DNA from: Rhizobium sp. BK313
GTDB taxonomy: Bacteria > Pseudomonadota > Alphaproteobacteria > Rhizobiales > Rhizobiaceae
Length of the DNA: 64,000 nt
NCBI RefSeq assembly: GCF_014193655.1
Contig: NZ_JACHZQ010000011.1
Span: forward strand, 1 to 64,000
Direction: 5' to 3'
Of the stretch, positions 44,388-52,638 are shown piece by piece. The first letter of the stretch is position 1. Each line of letters opens with the position of its first letter. Under the pieces are notes generated by a model. It was not told the DNA's origin and made no database searches. It saw only the letters and a program-made list of their open reading frames with translations. A program made the position numbers and the translations under genes.

Positions 44388-45545
44388 CTAGTGAGCGGAA
44401 AGCGAGGGAACGTCGACCCAGCGGCGCTCCGCCCAGCTCCTTTGAGCGAGCTCGGCGAGTTGAACGCCCTTGGCGCCCTCGCGCAAGGTGAATTTCCACG
44501 GTGCATCCTCGACGACATGCCGCAGGAAATCCTCCCATTGCACCTTGAAGCCATTGTCGAAGGTCTGCGTGTCCGGCACCTCGTCCCAGGTATCGAAGAA
44601 ATTGATCGGCTGCGGCTGATCCGGATTCCAGACCGGCTTCGGCGTATTGACGCGATGCTGCGTCCAGCAGCGCATCAGCCCGCAGACTGCCGAACCCTGC
44701 GTGCCGTCTACCTGGAAAGTGACGAGATCGTCGCGGCGCACGCGCACGGCCCAGGAGGAATTGATCTGTGCAACCACGCCGCCGTCGAGCTCGAACGTGG
44801 CATAAGCAGCATCGTCGGCATCGGCGACATAAGTCTTGCCGTTTTCATCGACGCGGCTCGGAATATGCGTCGCGCCGTAGCAGCTCACGGCTTTGACCTC
44901 GCCGAAAAGATTGTCGAGCACATAGCGCCAATGCGGCAGCATATCGAGGATCATCCCGCCGCCATCGGCCTTGCGGTAGTTCCAAGAGGGACGCTGCGCC
45001 TTCACACCCCAATCGCCTTCGAAAACCCAATAGCCGAACTCGCCGCGCACGGAGAGAATCTTGCCGAAGAAACCGCTGTCGCGCAGCATGGCGATCTTGC
45101 GCAGGCCCGGCAGATAAAGCTTGTCCTGCACGACGCCGTTCTTGACGCCACGACGCTCGGCCGAGCTTGCGACGGACAACGCTTCATCCAGCGTCTCGGA
45201 AATCGGCTTCTCGCAATAGACATGTTTGCCGGCCGCGATGGCTCTCTCCAGCAGGGAGACGCGCATCTGCGTCGAGCCGGCATCGAAGAAGATCGTGTTG
45301 TTGGGATCGGCGAGAGCGCTGTCGAGATCGGTAGTTGTCTTGGCGACGCCATGCTTGCGTGCGATTTCCTCGATCTTCTCGGCGTTGCGGCCGACCAGGA
45401 TCGGGTCCGGCATCAATCGGTCGCCACTGGCGAGCAACACCCCGCCTTGGTCGCGGATTGCCAGGATCGAACGCACGAGATGCTGATTATAACCCATGCG
45501 GCCGGTGATGCCATGCATGATGATGCCGATCGGCTTCGTCACCAT
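44388..45545 (-). CDS. Gfo/Idh/MocA family dehydrogenase of the DUF993 operon
   Basis: A 385-residue dehydrogenase with a GGAGGAGGGAG site. The Rossmann start is GIIMHGITGRMGYNQHLV, a variant of the usual glycine pattern that resembles dihydrodipicolinate reductase. The catalytic EKP is in HVYCEKPISET, and GGGMILDMLPHWRYVL marks the substrate domain. First gene of a three-gene operon, directly downstream of a perfect 14-base palindrome matching one upstream of tetR, so repression by that TetR is likely. Confidence 0.87.
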   Translation of the reverse strand: MVTKPIGIIMHGITGRMGYNQHLVRSILAIRDQGGVLLASGDRLMPDPILVGRNAEKIEEIARKHGVAKTTTDLDSALADPNNTIFFDAGSTQMRVSLLERAIAAGKHVYCEKPISETLDEALSVASSAERRGVKNGVVQDKLYLPGLRKIAMLRDSGFFGKILSVRGEFGYWVFEGDWGVKAQRPSWNYRKADGGGMILDMLPHWRYVLDNLFGEVKAVSCYGATHIPSRVDENGKTYVADADDAAYATFELDGGVVAQINSSWAVRVRRDDLVTFQVDGTQGSAVCGLMRCWTQHRVNTPKPVWNPDQPQPINFFDTWDEVPDTQTFDNGFKVQWEDFLRHVVEDAPWKFTLREGAKGVQLAELAQRSWAERRWVDVPSLSAH

Positions 45546-45564
45546 ATCTCCCTCCTCCCGTAAA

Positions 45565-45609
45565 TAACTATATAGTTACATAACTGACACGGCGACGCAG
45601 TCCTGTCAA
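45565..45609 (-). promoter_or_regulatory. TetR operator and promoter of the DUF993 operon
   Basis: The perfect palindrome TAACTATATAGTTA occupies 45565-45578, 19 bases before the dehydrogenase ATG. On the minus strand a TTGACA (45609-45604) and AGTTAT (45585-45580), spaced 18 bases, lie immediately upstream, so the palindrome covers the expected transcription start. A copy with one change lies upstream of the tetR gene. Confidence 0.65.
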
Positions 45610-45674
45610 CGGCCATCATCGAAGGGCGTAGCGGCGACTGCGCGGATTCGGTGGGATTTGGAGGAGTTCTGTGC

Positions 45675-46394
45675 TTAAGGACGCAAATAGGCGAAGATGA
45701 CGTCGACGATATGCTCGCCCCAGGCGTCGATCTCCGACTTGTCGGAGAGGTTCCGCCGGAAGATCGTCGACAGCGTCCAGCGGTTCGTCAGGAAGAAAGA
45801 CCCAAGGGCAGCGATGCTCATGTAGATCTTGACCGGATCGCAACCCGGACGAAAGTCACCCGCCGCAGCGCCGCGGTCCAGCAAACCGGAAATCTCGGCG
45901 ACCAAGGGCGAATGCAGCTCGAAAATTCGGGCCGACCGCTTCAAAAAGCGGGCCTTATGCAGGTTTTCGGTGCTGAGAATGCCGAGGAACTCCGGATGGT
46001 CCAGGAAATATTTCCATGTGAAAACAACAAGCTCCCGCATGCCCTCGGTGGGGGTGCGGTGCGAGAGATCGAGCCTTGCCTCCGCTGAACGAATGGCGAC
46101 GTAGCTGCCCTCGAGGACAGCGACATAAAGTGCGTCCTTGCCGCCGAAATAGTGATAGAGCATGCGCTTGTTGATCTTGGCACGTTCGGCGATAGCGTCG
46201 ACGCGGGCACCACCGTAACCGCGCTCGGCAAATTCCTTGGTCGCCGCAGCTAGGATCGCCTTGCTTGTGCGCTCCGCATCCCTGAGGCGCGGTCGCTCGG
46301 CGGGTGCACCCGATACCGCTTGATCGGCGGTCTCGGCCTCCGTTTCAACCTCTGGGCTCTTCGATCGGCTCTTTGTGACTTTGGCTTCGGTCAT
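45675..46394 (-). CDS. TetR family regulator of the DUF993 operon
   Basis: A 239-residue TetR-family repressor. ATG at 46394 is chosen; an 18-residue upstream extension is not needed. After a charged, low-complexity N-terminal tail of about 40 residues the helix-turn-helix reads GARVDAIAERAKINKRMLYH followed by YFGGKDALY. The C-terminal domain resembles the TetR_C_6 or RutR-like group. It lies upstream of, and in the same direction as, the operon at 42344-45545; the matching palindromes before both argue for autoregulation and operon control. Confidence 0.88.
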   Translation of the reverse strand: MTEAKVTKSRSKSPEVETEAETADQAVSGAPAERPRLRDAERTSKAILAAATKEFAERGYGGARVDAIAERAKINKRMLYHYFGGKDALYVAVLEGSYVAIRSAEARLDLSHRTPTEGMRELVVFTWKYFLDHPEFLGILSTENLHKARFLKRSARIFELHSPLVAEISGLLDRGAAAGDFRPGCDPVKIYMSIAALGSFFLTNRWTLSTIFRRNLSDKSEIDAWGEHIVDVIFAYLRP

Positions 46395-46499
46395 CGCGAC
46401 TCCCGGCTGCACTTGGCAAGGCCGATGCGGCCTCCTAGCTGCCGACAAGTAACCGATCGTGGCACAAGTTGACAGGCCCTCAAAAATCGAGGGGCGTAG

Positions 46500-46513
46500 T
46501 AACTATATGGTTA
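46500..46513 (-). promoter_or_regulatory. Second TetR operator, upstream of tetR
   Basis: TAACTATATGGTTA differs at one position from the perfect palindrome at 45565-45578. It lies about 105 bases upstream of the tetR start and overlaps a TATAACC stretch that could be the -10 region on the minus strand. Confidence 0.6.
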
Positions 46514-46645
46514 TATAAAACTTGGCGATTGGCAATAGGAGTTCAGCGCAAGCTCGAAGCGCCGCATTGGTGACAGATCATGCTTTCGTGCAGGGTGGGC
46601 GAGCGAAGCGGGTGATTTTCAACGGCTTCGCAGGCCCGCCCCTAC

Positions 46646-47275
46646 TTACAGCGGCAGTTCCTCGCCGGCTTGTTCTCGAACCATGTATTCGGCGTACCAG
46701 TCCGGCCAGTTTTCATCGCGTTGGCCCCCGGTTCGCTTCTCGTGTTCGCCATGCGCCTCCGCCGCCCGCCGGAGCGCGGCCGCAAGCTCGGTCGACGAGG
46801 TGAATGACGTGACATTCGCGTCCACGCGGCCGGGTAACCGGGCTGTAACTTCCTGAAGCAGCCAGACGTTGCCATCGGGGTCGCTGAATGAGGCGAGCGA
46901 GGCGTAACTCCGGCGCTCGGGATCCGGACCGCTCACACGGCCCGGCCCCTCGCCGCGGTGGAATATCTCGCTGACCTCGACGCCGCGCTTGGCGAGCTCA
47001 GCATGGGCCATTTCGATATCGGATACGACGAGAAAGAGGCTCGAGGTTTCCCCCAAATGGATCGAGCATGGCGAGCCAGGAGGCGTGAACTGGACGGCGC
47101 GAGATCCGTCCTTTCGAAGAAAGTCTGCATCTAGCCGCCAGCCGAGGTCTCCGTAAAAACGCTTGGCGCGGCCGACGTCTGCGACGGGGAGGACGGCGAC
47201 CTCAAGCTTCAGCGCGACCGTTGGTGTTGTCGAGGTCTCGCTCGCCGTTGTGCTTTGTACCTGAATGTTGCTCAT
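46646..47275 (-). CDS. VOC family protein with C-terminal extension
   Basis: A 209-residue protein. Residues about 20-145 form a vicinal-oxygen-chelate (glyoxalase/dioxygenase-type) domain: LEVAVLPVADVGRAKRFYGD at the start and FSDPDGNVWLLQEV at the end. The Glu in LLQEV and the His in SIHLGE are metal-ligand candidates. About 60 further residues follow, ending with RDENWPDWYAEYMVREQAG, a separate conserved-looking tail. It stands between tetR and a divergent flavoprotein gene; the function is unknown. Confidence 0.8.
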   Translation of the reverse strand: MSNIQVQSTTASETSTTPTVALKLEVAVLPVADVGRAKRFYGDLGWRLDADFLRKDGSRAVQFTPPGSPCSIHLGETSSLFLVVSDIEMAHAELAKRGVEVSEIFHRGEGPGRVSGPDPERRSYASLASFSDPDGNVWLLQEVTARLPGRVDANVTSFTSSTELAAALRRAAEAHGEHEKRTGGQRDENWPDWYAEYMVREQAGEELPL

Positions 47276-47523
47276 GCGGGGCTCCCTACGTTTAGAGGTT
47301 CAAGACAAAGTTGGAGATTATGAAACTGCACGAGTACCGATGACGCAGCACGATGGTTCGGCCGACCGCATAGATGGCCAAGTATTGATTTAGGCGACAT
47401 GGCGGCCTTGGCCAGAGGGGTGGCGACTCCAAGCTGACCATCGGACACTCGTCGCCAAGGTACCTTGCTTTCAACGCCGGCTCAGCCCAAGAGAACAAGA
47501 ACTATTCAACACCGGGCGGCTTC

Positions 47524-48732
47524 ATGGCACGAAAACAGATCGCGATCATCGGGGGCGGCCCTGCAGGCCTGATGGCAGGCGAAGTGCTGTCGCTCTCCGG
47601 CCATCAAGTCACCGTCTACGACAGCATGCCAACGGTCGCCCGCAAATTCCTGCTGGCGGGAAAATCCGGGCTCAACATTACCCATTCCGAGGATTACGCC
47701 CGTTTCGCCAATCGCTTCGGCCCGGCCTCCGAACGCCTGCGTCCTGCCCTCGACGCCTTCACGCCCAACGATATCAGAGCCTGGGCGGCGGGGCTTGGCA
47801 CGGAGACATTCACTGGCTCCTCGGGCCGCGTCTTTCCAAAGGTCATGAAGGCCTCGCCGCTGCTGCGCGCTTGGCTCGGCAGGCTGGAGGCGCAAGGCGT
47901 CAAGGTTTTGACTCGGCATCGCTGGTCTGGTTTTGCTGAAGGCGGCTTCGCCTTCAAGACGCCTGAGGGGCGGACGATCATTCGATGCGATGCAGCCCTG
48001 CTTGCGCTCGGCGGAGCGAGTTATCCCCGGCTCGGTTCGGATGCCGGTTGGATCACCTGGCTTCGGGATGGAGGGGTCGACATCAGCGACTTCCAGCCCG
48101 CCAATTGTGGATTCGATGTCGCTTGGAGCGCAGTTTTCGCGGAGCGTTTCGCCGGCGTGCCGTTAAAGGCGGTGACGGCGACGTCTGACGCCGGCACCTT
48201 CCCCGGGGAATTCGTCATTTCCCGACACGGTATCGAGGGCAGCCTCGTCTATGCTCATGCCGCCAGCCTGCGTGACCGGCTTGCAAGCGACGGGAATGCC
48301 GCACTTGTAGTCGATCTCGCACCCGGGAGGACAGAGGAACGGCTGTCGCGCGATCTGGCGCGGCAGGACATGAAAGCCAGCCTCTCCAATCGCCTCCGCA
48401 AAGGTGCCGGAATTGAAGGCGTCAAGACGGCTCTGCTGCGAGAACTCGTTCCGCCCGCGACTCTGACAGACCCTGAAGGGCTATCGCGGCTGATCAAAGC
48501 CCTGCCGATCCCGCTCGTGAGGCCTCGGCCCATCACTGAAGCCATATCATCAGCCGGCGGCATCCGCTGGAGCGGTGTCGACGACGGATATATGCTGAAG
48601 GCCCTGCCCAGCGTGTTCGTCGCCGGAGAGATGATAGATTGGGAAGCCCCGACCGGCGGCTATCTTCTCACGGCCTGTTTCGCCACCGGACGCGCTGCAG
48701 CGAAAGGAATAGAGGCCTGGCTGCAGCGGTGA
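47524..48732 (+). CDS. NAD(P)/FAD-dependent flavoprotein of the BaiN/HI0933 family
   Basis: A 402-residue flavoprotein. The FAD motif is IAIIGGGPAGLMAGEVLSLS, then KFLLAGKSGLNITHSED, the signature of the HI0933/YhiN group, and a C-terminal FAD contact GYLLTACFATGRAAA. The group is of largely unknown function, with BaiN (bile acid reduction) as a characterised branch. GSSGRVFPKVMKASPLLR matches the proteobacterial subfamily. No operon partner: the next gene ends 19 bases beyond on the opposite strand. Confidence 0.85.
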   Translation: MARKQIAIIGGGPAGLMAGEVLSLSGHQVTVYDSMPTVARKFLLAGKSGLNITHSEDYARFANRFGPASERLRPALDAFTPNDIRAWAAGLGTETFTGSSGRVFPKVMKASPLLRAWLGRLEAQGVKVLTRHRWSGFAEGGFAFKTPEGRTIIRCDAALLALGGASYPRLGSDAGWITWLRDGGVDISDFQPANCGFDVAWSAVFAERFAGVPLKAVTATSDAGTFPGEFVISRHGIEGSLVYAHAASLRDRLASDGNAALVVDLAPGRTEERLSRDLARQDMKASLSNRLRKGAGIEGVKTALLRELVPPATLTDPEGLSRLIKALPIPLVRPRPITEAISSAGGIRWSGVDDGYMLKALPSVFVAGEMIDWEAPTGGYLLTACFATGRAAAKGIEAWLQR

Positions 48733-48750
48733 AGGGTTCCTACCTCCCCC

Positions 48751-49704
48751 TCACCCAATCCGCCCGTTCGCCATCAACCACGCCACGGACTCCTGCACAG
48801 CCTGCAGCGACGTGTAGCGCGGCGCATAGCCGAGAAGCCGCTCGGCCTTGGCGATCGAGCAATTCGGGCTGCGGGCGACATGTTCCCACGTTGCCTTGGC
48901 GTCCTCCGGCGTCTCGCCCTCGGCCCATTTGTCATAGGGAAGAAATTCCAGCTTCGGCTCATGACCGAACCAGCGCGACATCGCCTCGGCATAGCCTCTA
49001 AGCGTCAGTGCACCGCCCGATACAGCATGGAAGCTCTCGCCAGTCGAGGCGCGCCAATTGGCGATCGCGCCCATGAACATCTGGGCGACATCGTCGGCAT
49101 GAACATGATGAACCGTCTCCAGGCCGAAATTCGGCAGCAGGAGCGTTTCACCCCGCGCAAGCGTCGAAAACGCCGCGAGGTTGAAATGGCCCGCCGGATT
49201 GAGCGGCGCCCAACCGGGGCCGACGATATGACCGGGATGGATCAGCGTCGCCGGAAAAGCCTTGGTGCGCGCCTCTGCTAACAAATAGCTTTCTATCGCG
49301 GCTTTCTGCGTTCCGTATTCACCGAACGGCCGCTTCGGCGTTTCCTCGAGCGTCGGCACGACGGTGGAAAAACCGTGCGTCCAGATCGTGCCTGTATGGA
49401 GAAAATGGCCGACATGGCCGGAGAGAGCTTCAGTGAGATGCTTGGCGCTCTCCAGGGTGAAGCAAATCATATCGATGATGATATCGGCATTCAGCGCCCG
49501 GATCGCCGGCCCGAAACTGCCGTCCTTTTCCATCGCCGCGCGATCCATCGTCAATTGCTCGACGGCATCCCATGCCCGGTTGGGCGAATAGGGCTTTGCC
49601 TGGCCGCGGCTGACCGTCACTACCTCATGCCCAGCCTCTACCAACCGTGGTACAAGATAAGTGCCGACGTGGCCCGTCGCTCCTATGACCAATACGCGCG
49701 TCAT
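48751..49704 (-). CDS. NAD-dependent epimerase/dehydratase family protein
   Basis: A 317-residue extended-SDR protein. The N-terminal NAD motif is VLVIGATGHVGTYLVPRL and the active-site YxxxK is in PFGEYGTQKAAIESY. The substrate half has VHHVHADDVAQMFMGAI. The family includes nucleotide-sugar epimerases and dehydratases, but the sequence does not identify a substrate. It stands alone between the convergent flavoprotein gene and a GntR gene. Confidence 0.85.
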   Translation of the reverse strand: MTRVLVIGATGHVGTYLVPRLVEAGHEVVTVSRGQAKPYSPNRAWDAVEQLTMDRAAMEKDGSFGPAIRALNADIIIDMICFTLESAKHLTEALSGHVGHFLHTGTIWTHGFSTVVPTLEETPKRPFGEYGTQKAAIESYLLAEARTKAFPATLIHPGHIVGPGWAPLNPAGHFNLAAFSTLARGETLLLPNFGLETVHHVHADDVAQMFMGAIANWRASTGESFHAVSGGALTLRGYAEAMSRWFGHEPKLEFLPYDKWAEGETPEDAKATWEHVARSPNCSIAKAERLLGYAPRYTSLQAVQESVAWLMANGRIG

Positions 49705-49834
49705 GATGTCCTCCCAGGGATATTTTCAAAATCGGATGATGCCGGAATCCGGAGTGAAGAGAATGATCTCCTAAGAATAGGAGCATAGGCCGCCTTGTCA
49801 TCCCCAATCGGAAGAGGACAGGATTTTTTTGAAG

Positions 49835-50596
49835 CTAGACGCTCCTGCGCAACTTTGATGGCTCACGCTCGCCGTCCTCGTCCTCGGACCTGATATAGAC
49901 CTGCAGCGTATAGCCGATATGCTCGGTCATCAGCACTCTGGCGCGCTCGATATCGCGATCGAGCGCCGCCTCCATCAGCGCCGTATGGTGCTCGATCGCC
50001 ATCGCATCGCGCAAGGCGGCAACGGCTTTTTCATAACCGCTCTTCAGCCCGGCGGCGGCCCGTTGCGTCGGAGCCAGACCGAGAAAACGATGATGACGGC
50101 GAAGTTGGTCGGAAATCGTACCCTGAAAGCGCAGGAGCCAGCTCGATGTCGCGGCGCTCAAGAGAGCGGCATGAAATGCCGTATGCTTTTCATCCCACTC
50201 GTCGGCCATTTCCTCGGAAGCGGCGTCGGGTACGATTTTGCAGCGCGAGAGGCGATAGTGCGCTGTCACCACAGCGGACTCCCAGACCGGCCCGCCCTTT
50301 TCGATCGCTTCCAGCAGCAGCGGCAGTTCGACAACCATCCGCGCCCGCATCAGGTCTTCCAGCTCCATACGGGAAACCGGAGCAACCGCAAAACCCCGAT
50401 TGCTGATGGCCGTAACCAGCTTTTCGGCCTCCAGCCGCGACAAGGCTTCGCGTAGCGGAGTCCAGCCAACGCCATAGGCGTCCCGCAAGGCGCTGAGCTT
50501 CAACGATGCGCCCGGCCGGAGCCTCGTGTTGAGAATATCTCGCCGCAACAGCCAATAGGCTGCTTCCGTCTTCGTCAAAGGTTCCTTGTCCTGCAT
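49835..50596 (-). CDS. GntR/FadR family regulator of the kynurenine operon
   Basis: A 253-residue FadR-subgroup GntR regulator. The N-terminal winged helix spans about residues 8-75 (ILNTRLRPGASLKLSALRDA, then YGVGWTPLREALSRLEAEKL), and the C-terminal FCD ligand domain is helical with ARMVVELPLL and the metal-type His/Asp residues around TAHYRLSRC and HTAFHAALL. It is divergent from the ABC/kynureninase operon 184 bases away, and three AT-rich sites lie between, so it probably represses that operon. Ligand may be the imported compound or anthranilate. Confidence 0.9.
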   Translation of the reverse strand: MQDKEPLTKTEAAYWLLRRDILNTRLRPGASLKLSALRDAYGVGWTPLREALSRLEAEKLVTAISNRGFAVAPVSRMELEDLMRARMVVELPLLLEAIEKGGPVWESAVVTAHYRLSRCKIVPDAASEEMADEWDEKHTAFHAALLSAATSSWLLRFQGTISDQLRRHHRFLGLAPTQRAAAGLKSGYEKAVAALRDAMAIEHHTALMEAALDRDIERARVLMTEHIGYTLQVYIRSEDEDGEREPSKLRRSV

Positions 50597-50626
50597 AGCG
50601 TCGTTCCCAGGTCGCCGAAGCTTGAG

Positions 50627-50696
50627 ATTATATATAAATCCAGCCTTTGGCGAAATTATATATCAAACAGGTTGATGGGGCACATCATATATAGCA
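50627..50696. promoter_or_regulatory. Three phased AT-rich sites, candidate GntR operators
   Basis: ATTATATATAAAT (50627-50639), ATTATATATCAAA (50655-50667) and ATCATATATAGCA (50684-50696) share a TATATA core and are 28 and 29 bases apart. The last one abuts the -35 of the promoter at 50699. They sit in the gap between gntR and its divergent operon. Confidence 0.5.
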
Positions 50697-50698
50697 AA

Positions 50699-50726
50699 TT
50701 GACAGGGACGCCGTAGCCGCTATGAT
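50699..50726 (+). promoter_or_regulatory. Promoter of the ABC/kynureninase operon
   Basis: TTGACA (50699-50704) and TATGAT (50721-50726) with a 16-base spacer, 55 bases before the binding-protein ATG. This is a good match to the housekeeping sigma consensus, and the closest AT-rich site adjoins its -35. Confidence 0.65.
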
Positions 50727-50780
50727 CCCTGGCAACAAAGCTGAGAGGGCAAGGCTCTCTATAAAATCCGGGAGGAAATC

Positions 50781-51767
50781 ATGAAAAAATCCACATCCAG
50801 ATGGTTGTCGGGACTAGTTCTCGCCGGCGCGTTCATGGCGAGCGTCGCCACGGCAGCAGCCGAGCCGATCAAGATCGCGATCGCCAATTTCGGCGAACAT
50901 CCGCAGCTCAACGCCTCGATCGCCGGCTTCAAGAAGGCGCTGGCCGACAATGGCTTCGTTGAAGGCAAGGATGTGGTCTATACCGAGAGCAACACCAGCT
51001 TCGACGCCTCGCTGGTGCCGCAGATGATCGCCAAGCTGCAGTCGGACCATCCGAAGCTGATGTACACCATCACGACGCCGGTCTCGCAGATCGCCAAGAA
51101 GGCGCTTGCCGGCTCCGGCATTCCGATTGTGTTCTCGGCCGTGACCGATCCGGTCGCCGCCAAGCTCGTCCCCTCCTGGGACGCCGGCGATGAGGGCATT
51201 ACCGGCGCGAGCGACCTACAGGATATCGCCGCCATCTTGACCTTCACGAAGAAGCTGTTCCCGAATGCAAAGCGCATCGGCGTGCCCTACAATCCGGGCG
51301 AAGCAAACGACGTCGCCCTGCTTGACAAGGTGAAACAGGCCGCGCCATCAGCCGGTTTCGAAGTCGTGTCCGTCGGCGTCGACAACGTCAACGATATCCA
51401 GCAGCGCATCGCTTCCTTCGCCGGCAAGGCCGACGTGATCTACACGCCCGCCTCCAACCTGCTGCAGCCGGCGATCGCCGCCGTTTCCGCTGCGGCTCGC
51501 CAGGCCGGCATCCCGATCGTCAACTCGGATGACGCCGCGGTCCGCACTGGTGTCGTGCCCGCGAGCTTCGCCGTCAATTACGAGCAGGTTGGCGAAAATG
51601 CCGGCAAGATCGCCGCGCAGATCCTGAAGGGCGCCGATCCAAAGACGATCAAGCCGTCGCGTCCGGCCTATGAGGATCACGCGCCGCTGATCAACAAGAC
51701 GGTTATGAAGGCTTTCGGCGTCGACGTGCCGGCCTCGCTTGCCGATTGCAATTGCTTCGTCAACTGA
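50781..51767 (+). CDS. ABC binding protein (TrpX/PF04392 type)
   Basis: A 328-residue periplasmic binding protein with a GGGAGGAA site. A signal peptide of about 27 residues ends near AAAEP. The fold is that of the PF04392 ABC_sub_bind family (TrpX-like): IKIAIANFGEHPQLNASIAG, QMIAKLQSDHPKLMYTITTP and IPIVFSAVTDPVAAKLV. Family members next to a LivF-like ATPase and a LivH-like permease are linked to uptake of tryptophan or related aromatics. First gene of a five-gene operon ending in kynureninase and a formamidase-like hydrolase. Confidence 0.9.
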   Translation: MKKSTSRWLSGLVLAGAFMASVATAAAEPIKIAIANFGEHPQLNASIAGFKKALADNGFVEGKDVVYTESNTSFDASLVPQMIAKLQSDHPKLMYTITTPVSQIAKKALAGSGIPIVFSAVTDPVAAKLVPSWDAGDEGITGASDLQDIAAILTFTKKLFPNAKRIGVPYNPGEANDVALLDKVKQAAPSAGFEVVSVGVDNVNDIQQRIASFAGKADVIYTPASNLLQPAIAAVSAAARQAGIPIVNSDDAAVRTGVVPASFAVNYEQVGENAGKIAAQILKGADPKTIKPSRPAYEDHAPLINKTVMKAFGVDVPASLADCNCFVN

Positions 51768-51854
51768 CAAGCTGCATCTTCGACGGACCATTCACGACAT
51801 GGCGGCGTCATGAACGCCGCCATTTTGCAAGCCCATTCTGCGGGGGAGCCACGG

Positions 51855-52634
51855 ATGCTGGACATCAAATCCGCGCGCAAAGTTTTCTACAAGGGACAGC
51901 CGGACGAGAAGATCGCGCTCGACGGCCTGTCCCTATCGCTTAAAACCGGCGAATTCGGCGTGGTCATCGGCTCGAACGGAGCCGGCAAAAGCAGTATGCT
52001 CAACGCCATCTCCGGCGCGCTCAACCTCGATTCCGGCCAGATCATCATCAATGGCGACGATGTCACCGGCGCGCCGGTCCATAAGCGCGCCGCGCGGCTC
52101 GCCCGCGTCTTCCAAGACCCTATGAAAGGTACTGCCGCCAGCATGACGGTTGCCGAAAACATGCTGCTCGCTGATCTGCGCGGCAAGCGGCGTGGCCTCC
52201 GCCCCGGCCTGAACGCGGCCCGCCTGGCGACTTACAAGGAAAGACTGTCCGTGCTTGGTCTTGGCCTTGAGAACCGGCTGAACACGAAGGTAGAGCTGCT
52301 ATCGGGCGGCCAGCGGCAATCGCTCTCGCTGATCATGGCCGTCGGCGGCTCGCCGGAACTGCTGCTGCTCGACGAACATACAGCCGCCCTCGATCCACGC
52401 ACGGCCGACATCGTCATGCAGGCGACAGTACGCACCGTCGAAGCGCTGAAGCTGACGACCTTGATGGTGACGCACAACATGCAGCACGCCATCGACTTCG
52501 GCGACAGCGTCATCATGCTCGACGCCGGCAGGGTTCATCTCGAAATCATCGGTGAAGCAAAAAAGCGGATCACCGTTCCCGAGCTGATCGGCCATTTCGC
52601 CGTCAAGACCGACCGCATGCTGCTGGTGAGCTGA
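51855..52634 (+). CDS. ABC transporter ATPase (TrpZ-like)
   Basis: A 259-residue ATPase. ATG at 51855 follows GGGGGAG; an in-frame ATG at 51810 is the alternative and would add 15 residues. Walker A is GSNGAGKSS, the signature LLSGGQRQSLSLIMA, and Walker B ELLLLDEHTAALDP. The residue after Walker B Asp-Glu is His instead of the usual Pro (DEHT), a feature of this subgroup. Works with the binding protein upstream and the permease four bases downstream. Confidence 0.92.
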   Translation: MLDIKSARKVFYKGQPDEKIALDGLSLSLKTGEFGVVIGSNGAGKSSMLNAISGALNLDSGQIIINGDDVTGAPVHKRAARLARVFQDPMKGTAASMTVAENMLLADLRGKRRGLRPGLNAARLATYKERLSVLGLGLENRLNTKVELLSGGQRQSLSLIMAVGGSPELLLLDEHTAALDPRTADIVMQATVRTVEALKLTTLMVTHNMQHAIDFGDSVIMLDAGRVHLEIIGEAKKRITVPELIGHFAVKTDRMLLVS

Positions 52635-52638
52635 TATC

